From contig NZ_JAUOPD010000001.1 of NCBI RefSeq assembly GCF_030546745.1, positions 248,001 to 312,000 on the forward strand: a stretch of DNA of 64,000 nucleotides. The letters are read 5' to 3'. This DNA comes from Thalassotalea sp. 1_MG-2023 (GTDB lineage: Bacteria; Pseudomonadota; Gammaproteobacteria; Enterobacterales; Alteromonadaceae). Both the position numbers and the translations under genes were made by a program. Shown here piece after piece: positions 47,605 through 57,199 of the stretch; the first letter of the stretch is position 1, and every line of letters starts with the position of its first letter. The notes under the pieces were generated by a model. It saw nothing but the letters and a program-made list of their open reading frames with translations, was not told the origin of the DNA and did no database searches.

Positions 47605-47802
47605 ATGAAAATTGATAGTAAAACCTTAAGCCCTTGCATTCGAAACTGCTGTCTAGACAATCATGATGTTTGTATCGGGTGTGGCCGACATGTTGATGAA
47701 ATTGTCGGCTGGCGAAACTTTTCTGATGCACAGAAATACCAAATTTTGGACAGATGTGTTGAAAGGGTGCATAGTAATAAGAGTAAAGACACCAATAAGT
47801 GA
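47605..47802 (+). CDS. DUF1289 Cys-rich small protein
   Basis: This 65-residue protein begins at the ATG at 47605, six bases past the sensor stop codon (the frame also opens at a TTG inside the sensor gene). It has the DUF1289 pattern SPCIRNCCLDNHDVCIGCGRH followed by an IVGW segment; five Cys could bind a metal. The function of the family is unknown. Its stop overlaps the GTG of the next gene, so the three genes are probably one transcript. Confidence 0.85.
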   Translation: MKIDSKTLSPCIRNCCLDNHDVCIGCGRHVDEIVGWRNFSDAQKYQILDRCVERVHSNKSKDTNK

Positions 47803-49496
47803 CACAATTAATGGAAACTGCCGAAAAAGACTTTTTTGTAGGTTATGAAGAACTTAAGGTATTAATTATCGATGATAACACTTTAATTCACGATACATTA
47901 AAAAAAACCTTATATGGACTTGGCATTCGTGAAGTTAGGTGTGCACAAAATGCTTATTATGGCATGCGACTTTGCAACGAAATGCAATTTCAAATTGTGG
48001 TTTGCGCCTTTAATGTAAATAGTGACAAAGACGGTTTTCATTTATTAGAAGAATTAAAGTTCAAAGGTCATGTCACTAAACGAACAGTGCTAATTTTTTT
48101 AAGTACAGAGACCAGCGAAAGTTTAGTCAATTCAATTATTGAACTGCAACCAGATGACTTTTGGGTTAAGCCCTTAATTCCAAAAGTTGTTAAAGAGCGC
48201 TTATCAAATACATTAAAAACTAAAAGTAAGTTATTTAACCTATATCAAGCGATTGATAGACGTGAATTTTCAAAAGTGATTTATTTTGCTGATCAGCACT
48301 TGAAGAATAAATCATTACGACACCTTCATCCCAATATCCTACGCATGCGTGGTGAAGCTTTGTTAAGCTTATTGGAGTTTCATGAGGCAGAGATCTTTTT
48401 TAAAGGATTATTAACGAAATATAAATTTGGCTGGGTATATTTAGGTTACGTTAAGTCTTTATTAAAACAAGGTCGTATTGATGAAATTCATGAACTGATA
48501 AGTTCTTTAACCGACAAACCAGAAACACGTTTTGCAATGCATGATTTGTTAGCTCAATATCATATCGAACAAGAAATGTATGCTACGGCTTACGAGGAAA
48601 TCAAAAAAGCCACATTATTATCGCCACGAAACATAGAGCGAAATAAAAAATCATGGGATCTTGCACGGCTGAATCATGATCATATCGGCCAATTTCAAGC
48701 GACAAAAAGTATTGTGGCCAATGCGAAAAACTCTATCCATGATTCGCCTGAGCTATTATTAAATGTGATCAGAGCAGGTATTGATTTAGCAATAACGATA
48801 ACAGACGGTAGTGCAGATAAACTGTTAAATCAGATTGAAAGATATATTCAACAAGTTCAAGAAGATTATAAAGAAGCAAGTGACTTTAAAGAACAAATAG
48901 CGGTCGCGCAAGCTCGCTTATTTAAAGCACAAAACGAAGAGAAACGTGCAGAACGCATTGTTGAACATAAAATATCCCTTAGGCCAACGCCAGAAATTGA
49001 AGATAACCTAGATAAGGTGAAAGTTTTTCACGAATTAGGCATGCGTGAAGAAGCTATGATTTTGTTAGAGGCGATTAAAAATCAAATATCTGGTGAGTCA
49101 CTAACGAGCCAAGTGGTTAACCGGTATATCGAACAAGAAACCAAAGAACGTGCTGATATCCATTTCACTCCTAAACAATTACATGATATGGCGGTTGAGC
49201 ATTACCAGAAAAAAAGGTTTACGCCCGCATTAGAATCAGTGTTGCAGGCGATACAATTAGCACCTAACAGTGTGAAATTTTCCACGAGCTTACTAAAAAT
49301 CATGATAGCGATGAAGGAAACTGGAGAATTAAAAGAGGAAGATTACCCTTTTGCAGATAAAGCCATCAAACTTTTTGACAATACTAAATTAGAAGGGAAA
49401 AATGCTGAAGTAGTGGCAGAAGTGAAAGAAAACTGGCTGCGTTTCTTTAGAAACCCCAATGCTCAAGAAGATGTTAACATCGAAGAAGCGGGTTAA
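47799..49496 (+). CDS. Pseudo-receiver response regulator with TPR repeats
   Basis: This 565-residue cytosolic protein starts at a GTG overlapping the DUF1289 stop (GTGA), with an ATG at 47811 as alternative. The N-terminal receiver (about 18-140) keeps the acidic pair in LIIDDN, the FLST switch residue and Lys124 (WVKP). The phosphoacceptor position is Ala70 (VVCAFNVN). The rest (about 145-540) is helical with tetratricopeptide-like repeats, for example FTPALESVLQAIQLAPNSVKF near residue 480. Receiver-TPR proteins such as VieB in Vibrio are known as non-DNA-binding regulators. Because the sensor upstream is also degenerate, signalling would have to be by contact rather than phosphotransfer. 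Confidence 0.72.
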   Translation: MTQLMETAEKDFFVGYEELKVLIIDDNTLIHDTLKKTLYGLGIREVRCAQNAYYGMRLCNEMQFQIVVCAFNVNSDKDGFHLLEELKFKGHVTKRTVLIFLSTETSESLVNSIIELQPDDFWVKPLIPKVVKERLSNTLKTKSKLFNLYQAIDRREFSKVIYFADQHLKNKSLRHLHPNILRMRGEALLSLLEFHEAEIFFKGLLTKYKFGWVYLGYVKSLLKQGRIDEIHELISSLTDKPETRFAMHDLLAQYHIEQEMYATAYEEIKKATLLSPRNIERNKKSWDLARLNHDHIGQFQATKSIVANAKNSIHDSPELLLNVIRAGIDLAITITDGSADKLLNQIERYIQQVQEDYKEASDFKEQIAVAQARLFKAQNEEKRAERIVEHKISLRPTPEIEDNLDKVKVFHELGMREEAMILLEAIKNQISGESLTSQVVNRYIEQETKERADIHFTPKQLHDMAVEHYQKKRFTPALESVLQAIQLAPNSVKFSTSLLKIMIAMKETGELKEEDYPFADKAIKLFDNTKLEGKNAEVVAEVKENWLRFFRNPNAQEDVNIEEAG

Positions 49497-49503
49497 AAAA
49501 TCG

Positions 49504-50661
49504 TTAAGCGTCCCTTGGTAGCCCTTTTTCTATTGAGCGGACTAACCGAGCATGTAAGCGATGTTGTTTGTTTTGCTTAACTGAAATCGTTATTTCTGAT
49601 TGTTTAGTTTGTTGCTGTTCGATTGCCCAATCAATATGCTCGGCAACCATAGCCGTTGCCTGTGATCTTTTCGCGCGTAGTGCTGAGATAACGTTAGATG
49701 AGAAATCACTATTGCCTAAGGCCACCGCAATATTTCGCTGCCAACATTCAAAGCCTATGCGTCTTATTGGAGAGCCTTGCAATGTTGATAAAAAAGTTTC
49801 TTCATCCCATGCAAATAATTCAAGCAAGGTTGCAGTATCTAACCCTTGTCTTGCTTGAAAATCTGTTTCTTGAGACAGTTGTGCAAACTTATTCCAAGGG
49901 CAAATCAGTTGGCAATCATCACAGCCATAAATTCGATTACCAATGAGGGGTCTAAATTCAACGGGAATGGTGTCTCGTAATTCAATAGTTAAATATGAAA
50001 TACACCTTCTAGCATCCACTTCGTAAGGCGCTACAATAGCTTGAGTCGGGCAAATTTTAATGCACGCAACACATGAGCCACATGAATTTTCTTTTTTTTC
50101 ACTAATTGGTAGCGGAATATTGACTAATAACTCGCCGAGAAAAAACCATGAACCGGCATGTTTATTAATCAGCAGAGTATGTTTGCCTACCCAGCCTAAC
50201 CCTGCCTTTTCAGCTAATGGGCGTTCTAATAAAGGTGCTGAATCAACAAAGGGGCGGTAATCGAGCTTATGGCAATAGTGCTTTATTTTTTCACCTAAGG
50301 CTTTTAATCGTTTGCGCATCAACTTGTGGTAATCTCTACCGAGCGCATAACGGCTAACGTAAGCGTGTTCTTTTTTTTTCAATGTGCGGGCAAAGTTTGC
50401 ATTTTCGGGAAGATAGTCCATTCGAACACTGATGACACGAATAGTGCCAGGGTGAAGTTTATCGGGATGCGCTCGCATATCGCCATGATTGGCCATGTAG
50501 CTCATATCACCATGGTACTGATTATCTAACCACTGTTCAAAATGATGATGATATTCAGATAGATCAATATCACTAAAACCGACATCGGCAAAGCCAAGTT
50601 CTTTACCCCAATACTTGATTTTTTCGGCTAATTCTAGATAGTTGATAGTTGAGTTATCCAT
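49504..50661 (-). CDS. queG: Epoxyqueuosine reductase QueG
   Basis: QueG catalyses the last step of queuosine synthesis in tRNA using cobalamin and two 4Fe-4S clusters. The 385-residue protein has the cobalamin/substrate domain with ARYALGRDYHKLMRKRL and FVDSAPLLERPLAEKAGLGW. The two cluster motifs are CGSCVACIKICP and CDDCQLICPWN. A C-terminal HEAT-like part follows. It is divergent from nnr by 17 bases, as in E. coli. Confidence 0.95.
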   Translation of the reverse strand: MDNSTINYLELAEKIKYWGKELGFADVGFSDIDLSEYHHHFEQWLDNQYHGDMSYMANHGDMRAHPDKLHPGTIRVISVRMDYLPENANFARTLKKKEHAYVSRYALGRDYHKLMRKRLKALGEKIKHYCHKLDYRPFVDSAPLLERPLAEKAGLGWVGKHTLLINKHAGSWFFLGELLVNIPLPISEKKENSCGSCVACIKICPTQAIVAPYEVDARRCISYLTIELRDTIPVEFRPLIGNRIYGCDDCQLICPWNKFAQLSQETDFQARQGLDTATLLELFAWDEETFLSTLQGSPIRRIGFECWQRNIAVALGNSDFSSNVISALRAKRSQATAMVAEHIDWAIEQQQTKQSEITISVKQNKQHRLHARLVRSIEKGLPRDA

Positions 50662-50678
50662 TTACTGAGTGTTAATCA

Positions 50679-52196
50679 ATGCCCATATTAAACTTGCTAA
50701 GAAGTTTACCACAAAGCGCCTACTGCGCGACACAAGTGTTAGCGAATGAACAATGTGTTGCCGAGAATCAAGGAGTTGAATTATATGCCTTGATGGAAAA
50801 AGCCGGACAAGCTGTTTTCTCGCGCATCCAAGAACAATACTCAGAAAACACACAGTTATTTATTTTAGCTGGTAAGGGTAACAATGGTGGTGATGGTTTT
50901 GTGCTTGCAAGGCTAGCAGCAGAAGCCGGTTACAAAGTGACTGTTTATTTATGCGCAGAAGCTGAACAGCTTAAAGGCTGCGCGCTAACAGCTTTTAATT
51001 TTTTACAAAATACAACTGTTACGGTTCTTTATCAAAGTGAGCTAGCGCTTTCGTCCAACTTCTTTAAAGAAAATCAATATGATCTGATTATTGATGCGCT
51101 ATTTGGTATTGGTTATCAAGGAGCATTGAAGTCTGAACTTGCGGAAGTCATTAACCTTATCAATGGAACAAATATTACAATCGTTAGTATTGATGTACCT
51201 TCTGGGTTAAATGCCACCACTGGATACGTCGCAACCACTGCAATACGTGCAAGTGAAACCGTTACCTTTATTGTTGCTAAACAAGGATTGATGACCGGCC
51301 AAGCTGCTCACTTTGTTGGCCAACTTTATCTTGCAACCCTTTCGCTCAATGAGTGCTTTCAACAAAATGTTGATTCGCAAATATGTCTTCAAGGGCAAAA
51401 TGCTATTCCCAGTTGTCCTGTACGTAATGACGCTAGTCACAAAGGTCATGTGGGGTTACTGCTTTGTATTGGTGGTTCTGTTGGTATGCCGGGCGCTATC
51501 CGGTTAGCAAGTGAAGCCGCGTTACGCACAGGTGCGTCGCTCGTTGCTGTGTGTTGCGATTTCAAAAATCATCAATTTGTAGTAAATGGTCGGCCAGAAC
51601 TTATGCTTGCTCCAGGTGATGCTGAATCATTAATAAAAAGCCATTTTTTTGAAAAAGCAAAAGCAATGTTAATTGGACCGGGCTTAGGGCAAAATGAATG
51701 GTCGTCAGCATTATTTCAGGTGATACTTGAAGAAAAACGACCTTTGGTGGTTGATGCAGATGCATTACAACTATTAGCAAAGTCACCCTGTTACCGAGAT
51801 AATTGGGTATTAACACCGCATCCAGGTGAAGCCGCTAAGTTATTGAATTGCACTATCAGCCAAATAGAAGAAAATCGCTTTGATGCGGTAAAAGCAATTG
51901 CTAAGAAATTTGGTGGTATTTGTGTGTTAAAAGGTGCAGGCTCTTTGATCTCAGATGGTGAGAGAATTTGGATAAATACATCGGGTAATTCAGGGATGGC
52001 CTCTGGTGGCATGGGCGATGTTTTATCCGGTATAATAGCGGCATTATTAATGCAAATATCAAATCCAATTGAAGCAACGCGGTTAGCGGTGTACCTACAT
52101 GGTAAAGCGGCAGATGATATTGCAAAAAAGCAGGGTAAAATAGGTATGTTAGCGAGCGATCTTTTTCTACCTATTCAGCAGTTACTTAATCAGTGA
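50679..52196 (+). CDS. nnr: Bifunctional NAD(P)H-hydrate epimerase / ADP-dependent dehydratase
   Basis: This enzyme repairs hydrated NADH and NADPH. The 505-residue fusion has an N-terminal YjeF_N epimerase domain (about 15-230) with [16 protein letters not shown] and [12 protein letters not shown]-terminal ribokinase-like dehydratase domain follows (about 235-500) with [31 protein letters not shown] and [16 protein letters not shown]. It heads the nnr-tsaE-amiC-mutL-miaA-hfq-hflX series. Confidence 0.95.
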   Translation: MPILNLLRSLPQSAYCATQVLANEQCVAENQGVELYALMEKAGQAVFSRIQEQYSENTQLFILAGKGNNGGDGFVLARLAAEAGYKVTVYLCAEAEQLKGCALTAFNFLQNTTVTVLYQSELALSSNFFKENQYDLIIDALFGIGYQGALKSELAEVINLINGTNITIVSIDVPSGLNATTGYVATTAIRASETVTFIVAKQGLMTGQAAHFVGQLYLATLSLNECFQQNVDSQICLQGQNAIPSCPVRNDASHKGHVGLLLCIGGSVGMPGAIRLASEAALRTGASLVAVCCDFKNHQFVVNGRPELMLAPGDAESLIKSHFFEKAKAMLIGPGLGQNEWSSALFQVILEEKRPLVVDADALQLLAKSPCYRDNWVLTPHPGEAAKLLNCTISQIEENRFDAVKAIAKKFGGICVLKGAGSLISDGERIWINTSGNSGMASGGMGDVLSGIIAALLMQISNPIEATRLAVYLHGKAADDIAKKQGKIGMLASDLFLPIQQLLNQ

Positions 52197-52203
52197 ATAT
52201 TTT

Positions 52204-52686
52204 ATGGCAGTTAACAGTTTACATTTACGCTTGATAGATGAACAAGCAACGGTTGCACTAGGCAACACATTCGCAGAAGCGGTGATGAACCAATTAAAAT
52301 GTGGTTTTGTCGCTTATCTCTATGGTGACCTTGGTGCAGGAAAAACAACACTAACCCGTGGTTTTGTGCAGGGGTTAGGTCATTCAGGTAAGGTTAAGAG
52401 CCCAACATATACTTTAGTTGAGCCCTATGAAATAGGGAAATGGCATGCGTACCATTTTGATTTATATCGTCTTTCAGATCCTGAAGAGTTAGAATTTATG
52501 GGTATTCGTGATTACTTTGATGAGAAAGCTTGCTGTTTTGTTGAGTGGCCTGATCGTGGTAAGGGAGTGTTACCTAACGCTGATATTAGTATTTCCTTAC
52601 AATATTGTGATGAACAAAGAGAAGTAGAATTAACCGCTCATACTTCCAAAGGGCGAACACTTTTGGCAGTATTAGGTGAGCGCTAA
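52204..52686 (+). CDS. tsaE: tRNA t6A-modification ATPase TsaE
   Basis: TsaE works with TsaB, TsaC and TsaD to make threonylcarbamoyladenosine at tRNA position 37. The 160-residue P-loop protein has GDLGAGKTT (41-49), [10 protein letters not shown] and [22 protein letters not shown]. It lies eight bases after nnr. Confidence 0.95.
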   Translation: MAVNSLHLRLIDEQATVALGNTFAEAVMNQLKCGFVAYLYGDLGAGKTTLTRGFVQGLGHSGKVKSPTYTLVEPYEIGKWHAYHFDLYRLSDPEELEFMGIRDYFDEKACCFVEWPDRGKGVLPNADISISLQYCDEQREVELTAHTSKGRTLLAVLGER

Positions 52687-52702
52687 GAAAGAGGTAATAA
52701 AA

Positions 52703-54022
52703 ATGTTGCAACGAAGTGTTGCTATAGTGTGGTTTATAGCAAGTATTTTCACCCTGTTTTATGCAAGTGAATCAGTTGCAAAAAATAACATTGATAGTGT
52801 ACGGGTGTGGCCCGCACCAGAAAACACGCGTGTGGTATTCGATTTATCATCCACGCCAGATTATAGCTATTTTTCGTTAAAAAATCCGCAACGTTTAGTG
52901 ATTGATTTTAATGATACGCGAAACATTGCGAACTTGGTTAATGTATTAAATAACGATAAGCGAATTCGGAAAATTCGCACATCAACGCCAAAAAATAAAC
53001 ACTCAACTCGCTTAGTATTAGAATTAAGCGAAGCATTTAAGCTTGATATCTTTGCCTTGCCGCCAGCGGGTCAATATGGCGATCGCTTAGTCGTTGACTT
53101 GTTTGATCAAAATCGAGTGGTACAGCAAGCAAACCCTATTTCTCAAGGGAACCGTGATATTGTGATCGCGATCGTCGCAGGACACGGTGGCGAAGATCCT
53201 GGTTCAATCGGTGCTAAAGGCACATATGAAAAACATGTAACACTTAACATATCAAAAAAGCTCGCCGCATTACTAAATCGACAAAAAGGCTTGTCTGCTG
53301 TGATGGTAAGAACAGGCGATTATTATGTGAACCACAACCGTAAAACGGTAATCGCACGAGAAAATAAAGCTGATTTATTAGTGTCTATTCATGCTGACGC
53401 ATTCACATCGCCACAGCCTCATGGTGCATCGGTACTTGTCCAGTCAAGCCGAAGAGCTAACTCTGAATTTACTCGCTGGATTGCTAATCGCCAGAAAGAG
53501 TCTGAATTATTAGGTGGTGCAGGCGATACGATTAAAAAAACGAAAGATCACAACCTTGCACTTACGCTCGCTGATATGAAAAAAGAATACACAATGGCAA
53601 GTAGCTATGCTTTTGCAGAATATGTATTACGAGAGTTAGGTAAAATCACCAAATTACATAAAAAGAGACCAGAAGGGTTAAGCTTAGCAGTATTAAAGTC
53701 TTCTGATATCCCAAGCGTACTAATTGAAACCGGTTTTATTTCCAACCATGCAGAAGAAAAACGATTACGCTCTACTCAGCACCAACAAAAACTTGCCCAG
53801 GCAATTTATACTTCAATAGATAATTATTTTGCTGCTAACGCGCCAGATGGTACGTATTACGCTTCAATCGGCCATCGTAAACACAAAATCGCAAGGGGAG
53901 AATCGTTATCAGTAGTGGCACACAAATATAATGTGTCAGTTAAAAAACTAAAATCAGTGAATAAGCTTACGTCAAATGTTGTTCGTATTGGACAAACCTT
54001 AAAAATTCCTCGCGCAGATTAA
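52703..54022 (+). CDS. amiC: N-acetylmuramoyl-L-alanine amidase with AMIN and LysM domains (AmiB/AmiC type)
   Basis: This periplasmic zinc amidase splits septal peptidoglycan. I start at the ATG at 52703, which has a strong AGAGGT ribosome binding site; a GTG nine codons upstream lies inside tsaE. The 439 residues comprise a signal peptide (about 1-28), an AMIN domain (about 30-135), an Amidase_3 domain (about 150-370) with zinc residues in AGHGG, the Glu after GTYEKH, SIHADAF and the catalytic IETGFISN, and a C-terminal LysM (about 393-436). The position equals E. coli amiB; the LysM tail is typical outside enterics. EnvC at 25119 is its likely activator. Confidence 0.92.
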   Translation: MLQRSVAIVWFIASIFTLFYASESVAKNNIDSVRVWPAPENTRVVFDLSSTPDYSYFSLKNPQRLVIDFNDTRNIANLVNVLNNDKRIRKIRTSTPKNKHSTRLVLELSEAFKLDIFALPPAGQYGDRLVVDLFDQNRVVQQANPISQGNRDIVIAIVAGHGGEDPGSIGAKGTYEKHVTLNISKKLAALLNRQKGLSAVMVRTGDYYVNHNRKTVIARENKADLLVSIHADAFTSPQPHGASVLVQSSRRANSEFTRWIANRQKESELLGGAGDTIKKTKDHNLALTLADMKKEYTMASSYAFAEYVLRELGKITKLHKKRPEGLSLAVLKSSDIPSVLIETGFISNHAEEKRLRSTQHQQKLAQAIYTSIDNYFAANAPDGTYYASIGHRKHKIARGESLSVVAHKYNVSVKKLKSVNKLTSNVVRIGQTLKIPRAD

Positions 54023-54025
54023 TGT

Positions 54026-55828
54026 ATGACAATTGAAATATTACCCGCTCAACTTGCTAACCAAATAGCAGCGGGTGAAGTGGTTGAACGCCCTGCATCA
54101 GTGGTTAAAGAGTTGGTTGAAAACAGTTTAGATGCCGGTGCAACAGCAATAAAAATAGACATTGAAAAAGGTGGAGCAAAACGCATCCGTATTTCTGATA
54201 ACGGCTGTGGCATTGCTAAACAAGAACTTACCTTAGCATTAAGTCGTCATGCGACGAGTAAAATCAAAGCATTAACCGACCTAGAAGGTATCGCTTCATT
54301 GGGTTTTAGAGGTGAAGCGTTAGCCAGTATAAGTTCTGTTGCGCGGTTATCATTAACATCAAAGCCCGCTGAACAACCAGAAGCATGGCAAGCACATGCT
54401 GAAGGTCGAGACATGGAAGTGACAGTGCAGCCGGCAGCTCATGGTAACGGCACAACTATTGATGTAGTCGATTTATTTTTTAATACCCCAGCACGACGAA
54501 AATTTCTTCGGACAGAAAAAACAGAATTTAGCCATATTGAAGAAGTGGTAAAAAGAATTGCGCTTGCACGTTTCGATGTCGCAATAACGTTGACCCATAA
54601 CCATAAAGTGATTAAACAATATCGCCTTGCTGACACCGACACAAAGCGAAGTAAACGTGTTGCACAAGTGTGTGGACAAGCATTTATTGACCATGCGCTT
54701 GAAATTAACTGTCAGCATAGTGGAGTGTCGTTAACGGGGTGGCTAACCAAACCTAGCTTTCATCGCAATCAAAATGACTTATGCTATAGCTATGTTAATG
54801 GCCGCATGATGCGTGATAAATTAATTAATCATGCGATAAGGCAGGCCTATCAAGAGTTGTTACCTGCGGAAACATATCCAGCCTTTGTGTTATTTCTTAG
54901 GTTAAATGTACGAGAAGTGGATGTAAATGTGCACCCTGCAAAGCATGAAGTGAGGTTTCATCAAGGTCGCTATATTCACGATTTTATTTACGCAGCTTGC
55001 CATCAAGCACTTACTGAACAGACAGAACTGATAGAACAGCCCTCTGAAGCAATGTCGTCATATCAAAACATAGAACAGCCTACCGCTATCAGAGAAGCTG
55101 CAGAAAAGAGTCAGGATTATATCGCTCCCTTGAGGTCCTCAGGCTCGATATCTAGCCACAGAGCAACCAGCCAAAAGCCGTTTTCGTCGCAAGTGCCTTT
55201 AAATGCAGCTGAAAATTATCAACAACTAATGACGCCAGTGACTGAGCAACCCCAGCAACTTTTAGAAGCGACGACAAAAAATTGGTTATTTGTCGCACCG
55301 CACTATGGACTGTTTGTTGATGATCAGCAACAAGTTCAATTCTGCTGTCTAAAACAGCTAGCTAAGAAAATTCTGCAAGAAAAAGTGTCGTCACAATGGC
55401 CAAAAGGTATCACGAGTCAACCTTTGCTATTACCCGTGAAGGTGAACGCTGATGAGACACATAGAAGCATTGTGAACAACCATCAAGAAAAACTTGAGCA
55501 GTTAGGCATAGTGGTTGAGCTTATTGGCGATAAGGCGGTAAAAATAAGGCAGTTTCCGGCAATGTTACGACATGTAGACGTTAGCTATTGTTACTTGGCG
55601 TTAATAGAAACTCTTAGTGCGAGTGAACTTGATTTAACGAGTGAAATATTCTGGCAACAAGCATTTGCAGAAGTTGCAATACCATCAAGCTTTCAAGCAG
55701 CAGACATTAACAAGTTGCTGCAAGAGTTCGAACACTATTTTCCGGAAAAAAATAAACAACAGCAAGTCTTGAAAACACTACCGATAGACCTTACATCAGC
55801 TATACAGCAATTACAGCAGGCCAATTAG
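54026..55828 (+). CDS. mutL: DNA mismatch repair protein MutL
   Basis: MutL links MutS recognition of a mismatch to MutH incision. The 600-residue protein has a GHKL ATPase domain with [32 protein letters not shown] and [10 protein letters not shown], then the second domain with [13 protein letters not shown] variable linker (about 330-400) and a C-terminal dimerisation domain follow. The DQHAxxExxxE endonuclease motif is not seen, which matches a genome that carries dam. It starts four bases after amiC. Confidence 0.96.
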   Translation: MTIEILPAQLANQIAAGEVVERPASVVKELVENSLDAGATAIKIDIEKGGAKRIRISDNGCGIAKQELTLALSRHATSKIKALTDLEGIASLGFRGEALASISSVARLSLTSKPAEQPEAWQAHAEGRDMEVTVQPAAHGNGTTIDVVDLFFNTPARRKFLRTEKTEFSHIEEVVKRIALARFDVAITLTHNHKVIKQYRLADTDTKRSKRVAQVCGQAFIDHALEINCQHSGVSLTGWLTKPSFHRNQNDLCYSYVNGRMMRDKLINHAIRQAYQELLPAETYPAFVLFLRLNVREVDVNVHPAKHEVRFHQGRYIHDFIYAACHQALTEQTELIEQPSEAMSSYQNIEQPTAIREAAEKSQDYIAPLRSSGSISSHRATSQKPFSSQVPLNAAENYQQLMTPVTEQPQQLLEATTKNWLFVAPHYGLFVDDQQQVQFCCLKQLAKKILQEKVSSQWPKGITSQPLLLPVKVNADETHRSIVNNHQEKLEQLGIVVELIGDKAVKIRQFPAMLRHVDVSYCYLALIETLSASELDLTSEIFWQQAFAEVAIPSSFQAADINKLLQEFEHYFPEKNKQQQVLKTLPIDLTSAIQQLQQAN

Positions 55829-55835
55829 TTCTTAT

Positions 55836-56774
55836 ATGTCATCTACGTTTAATGAGCTGCCGCCAGTTATTTGTTTAATGGGGCCGACGGCTTCAGGAAA
55901 AACAGCATTAGCATTTGAACTTTATGATGCATTACCTTGTGACATCATCAGTGTAGATTCTGCGCTAGTATACAAGGATATGGACATTGGAACGGCAAAG
56001 CCAACATTAGCTGAGCAAGCGAGTTATCCGCATCGATTAATCGATATTAAAGATGCGAGTGAAAGTTACTCTGCTGCTGAGTTTTGCCAAGACGCGTTAA
56101 CAGAAATTGCTGAAATACGCGCCAAAGGTCGTATACCAATTTTGGTTGGCGGTACTATGATGTACTTTAAAAGCTTAATTGATGGTATTTCGCCATTACC
56201 TGAAGCAAATGCCAAAATTAGAGCTGAGATTGAAAAACAAGCAGATGTTATAGGTTGGCAAGGGTTACATGATGAATTAGCAAAGGTTGATCCGCAATCT
56301 GCGCAGCGTATTCATCCGAACGATCCGCAACGCTTAACAAGAGCATTAGAAGTATTTCGCATTACCGGTAACACTTTGACACAATTAACCGCAATAAAAG
56401 GTGAGAGACTAACCGGTAATGTTTTACAATTTGCGATTGCACCGAAAGAACGTAAAGATTTACACGCTCGAATTGAACTGAGGTTTGAGCAAATGATTGC
56501 TCAAGGTTTTGAGCAAGAGGTCGTTAAATTAAAGGAACGTGGCGATTTACATGAAAACCTGCCTTCTATTCGTTGTGTTGGTTATCGTCAAATGTGGCAA
56601 TATTTACAGGGTGAATGTAGTCATGAAGAAATGGTTTTTAAAGGTATATGTGCCACTAGGCAATTAGCAAAACGTCAGTTAACATGGTTACGTAACTGGC
56701 CAACACTTACTTGGTTAGCGATGGAGAATAAAAACAATCTTCAAGAAATTTTAAACGCAGTAAGCAAAGTGTAA
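55836..56774 (+). CDS. miaA: tRNA dimethylallyltransferase MiaA
   Basis: MiaA adds a dimethylallyl group to A37 of tRNAs reading UNN codons. The 312-residue protein has the P-loop GPTASGKT (near 16-23), [27 protein letters not shown] and the C-terminal [12 protein letters not shown]. It is followed by 128 bases holding hfq promoter signals. Confidence 0.96.
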   Translation: MSSTFNELPPVICLMGPTASGKTALAFELYDALPCDIISVDSALVYKDMDIGTAKPTLAEQASYPHRLIDIKDASESYSAAEFCQDALTEIAEIRAKGRIPILVGGTMMYFKSLIDGISPLPEANAKIRAEIEKQADVIGWQGLHDELAKVDPQSAQRIHPNDPQRLTRALEVFRITGNTLTQLTAIKGERLTGNVLQFAIAPKERKDLHARIELRFEQMIAQGFEQEVVKLKERGDLHENLPSIRCVGYRQMWQYLQGECSHEEMVFKGICATRQLAKRQLTWLRNWPTLTWLAMENKNNLQEILNAVSKV

Positions 56775-56783
56775 ACATTGATG

Positions 56784-56835
56784 TATAATTAGTTTTGCAG
56801 ATAGTATTGATTAAATTACTCTTTTGACTATCTGC
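56784..56835 (+). promoter_or_regulatory. hfq upstream region: -10-like element and inverted repeat
   Basis: TATAAT (56784-56789) without a clear -35 is followed by a perfect 9-base inverted repeat, GCAGATAGT (56797-56805) and ACTATCTGC (56827-56835), with a 21-base loop. It lies between miaA and hfq and has no T-run, so it is more likely a leader structure or binding site than a terminator. In enterics this interval and the end of miaA hold several hfq promoters. Confidence 0.4.
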
Positions 56836-56902
56836 TTAAATATTAAATTTTGAGTGAGTATTACTCGTTGATTTTGACAACAATAACAAAAGGGGCCAAA
56901 TA

Positions 56903-57166
56903 ATGGCAAAGGGGCAATCTTTACAAGACCCATTTTTAAATGCGTTACGTCGTGATCGCATTCCAGTAGCAATATACTTAGTGAATGGCATCAAACTACA
57001 AGGACAAGTAGAATCATTTGATCAATTTGTTATTTTATTAAAAAACACCGTAAGTCAAATGGTCTATAAACATGCCATTTCTACGGTTGTACCAGCTCGT
57101 GCAGTAAATACCGCACCACAAGCTAGTCAAACTGGTTTTAATCAATCAGTGGAAAACGAAGATTAA
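56903..57166 (+). CDS. hfq: RNA chaperone Hfq
   Basis: Hfq is the hexameric Sm-like protein that pairs small RNAs with mRNAs. The 87-residue protein shows Sm1 ([37 protein letters not shown]) split into its usual strands and Sm2 with YKHAIST. The proximal-face Gln8 (GQSLQDPF) and the rim arginines are present. The C-terminal tail is short. An AAGGGG ribosome binding site precedes the ATG. Confidence 0.97.
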   Translation: MAKGQSLQDPFLNALRRDRIPVAIYLVNGIKLQGQVESFDQFVILLKNTVSQMVYKHAISTVVPARAVNTAPQASQTGFNQSVENED

Positions 57167-57187
57167 TGGCAGTAACTCGTATTGTTC

Positions 57188-57191
57188 GGAG
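57188..57191 (+). promoter_or_regulatory. Ribosome binding site that fixes a TTG start for hflX
   Basis: GGAG at 57188-57191 is eight bases before the TTG at 57200-57202. Starting there gives a protein beginning FDRYQAGEQA after the initiator, matching the recalled E. coli HflX start. A TTG at 57182 in the same frame lacks such a site. Confidence 0.65.
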
Positions 57192-57199
57192 TTGTTCAT

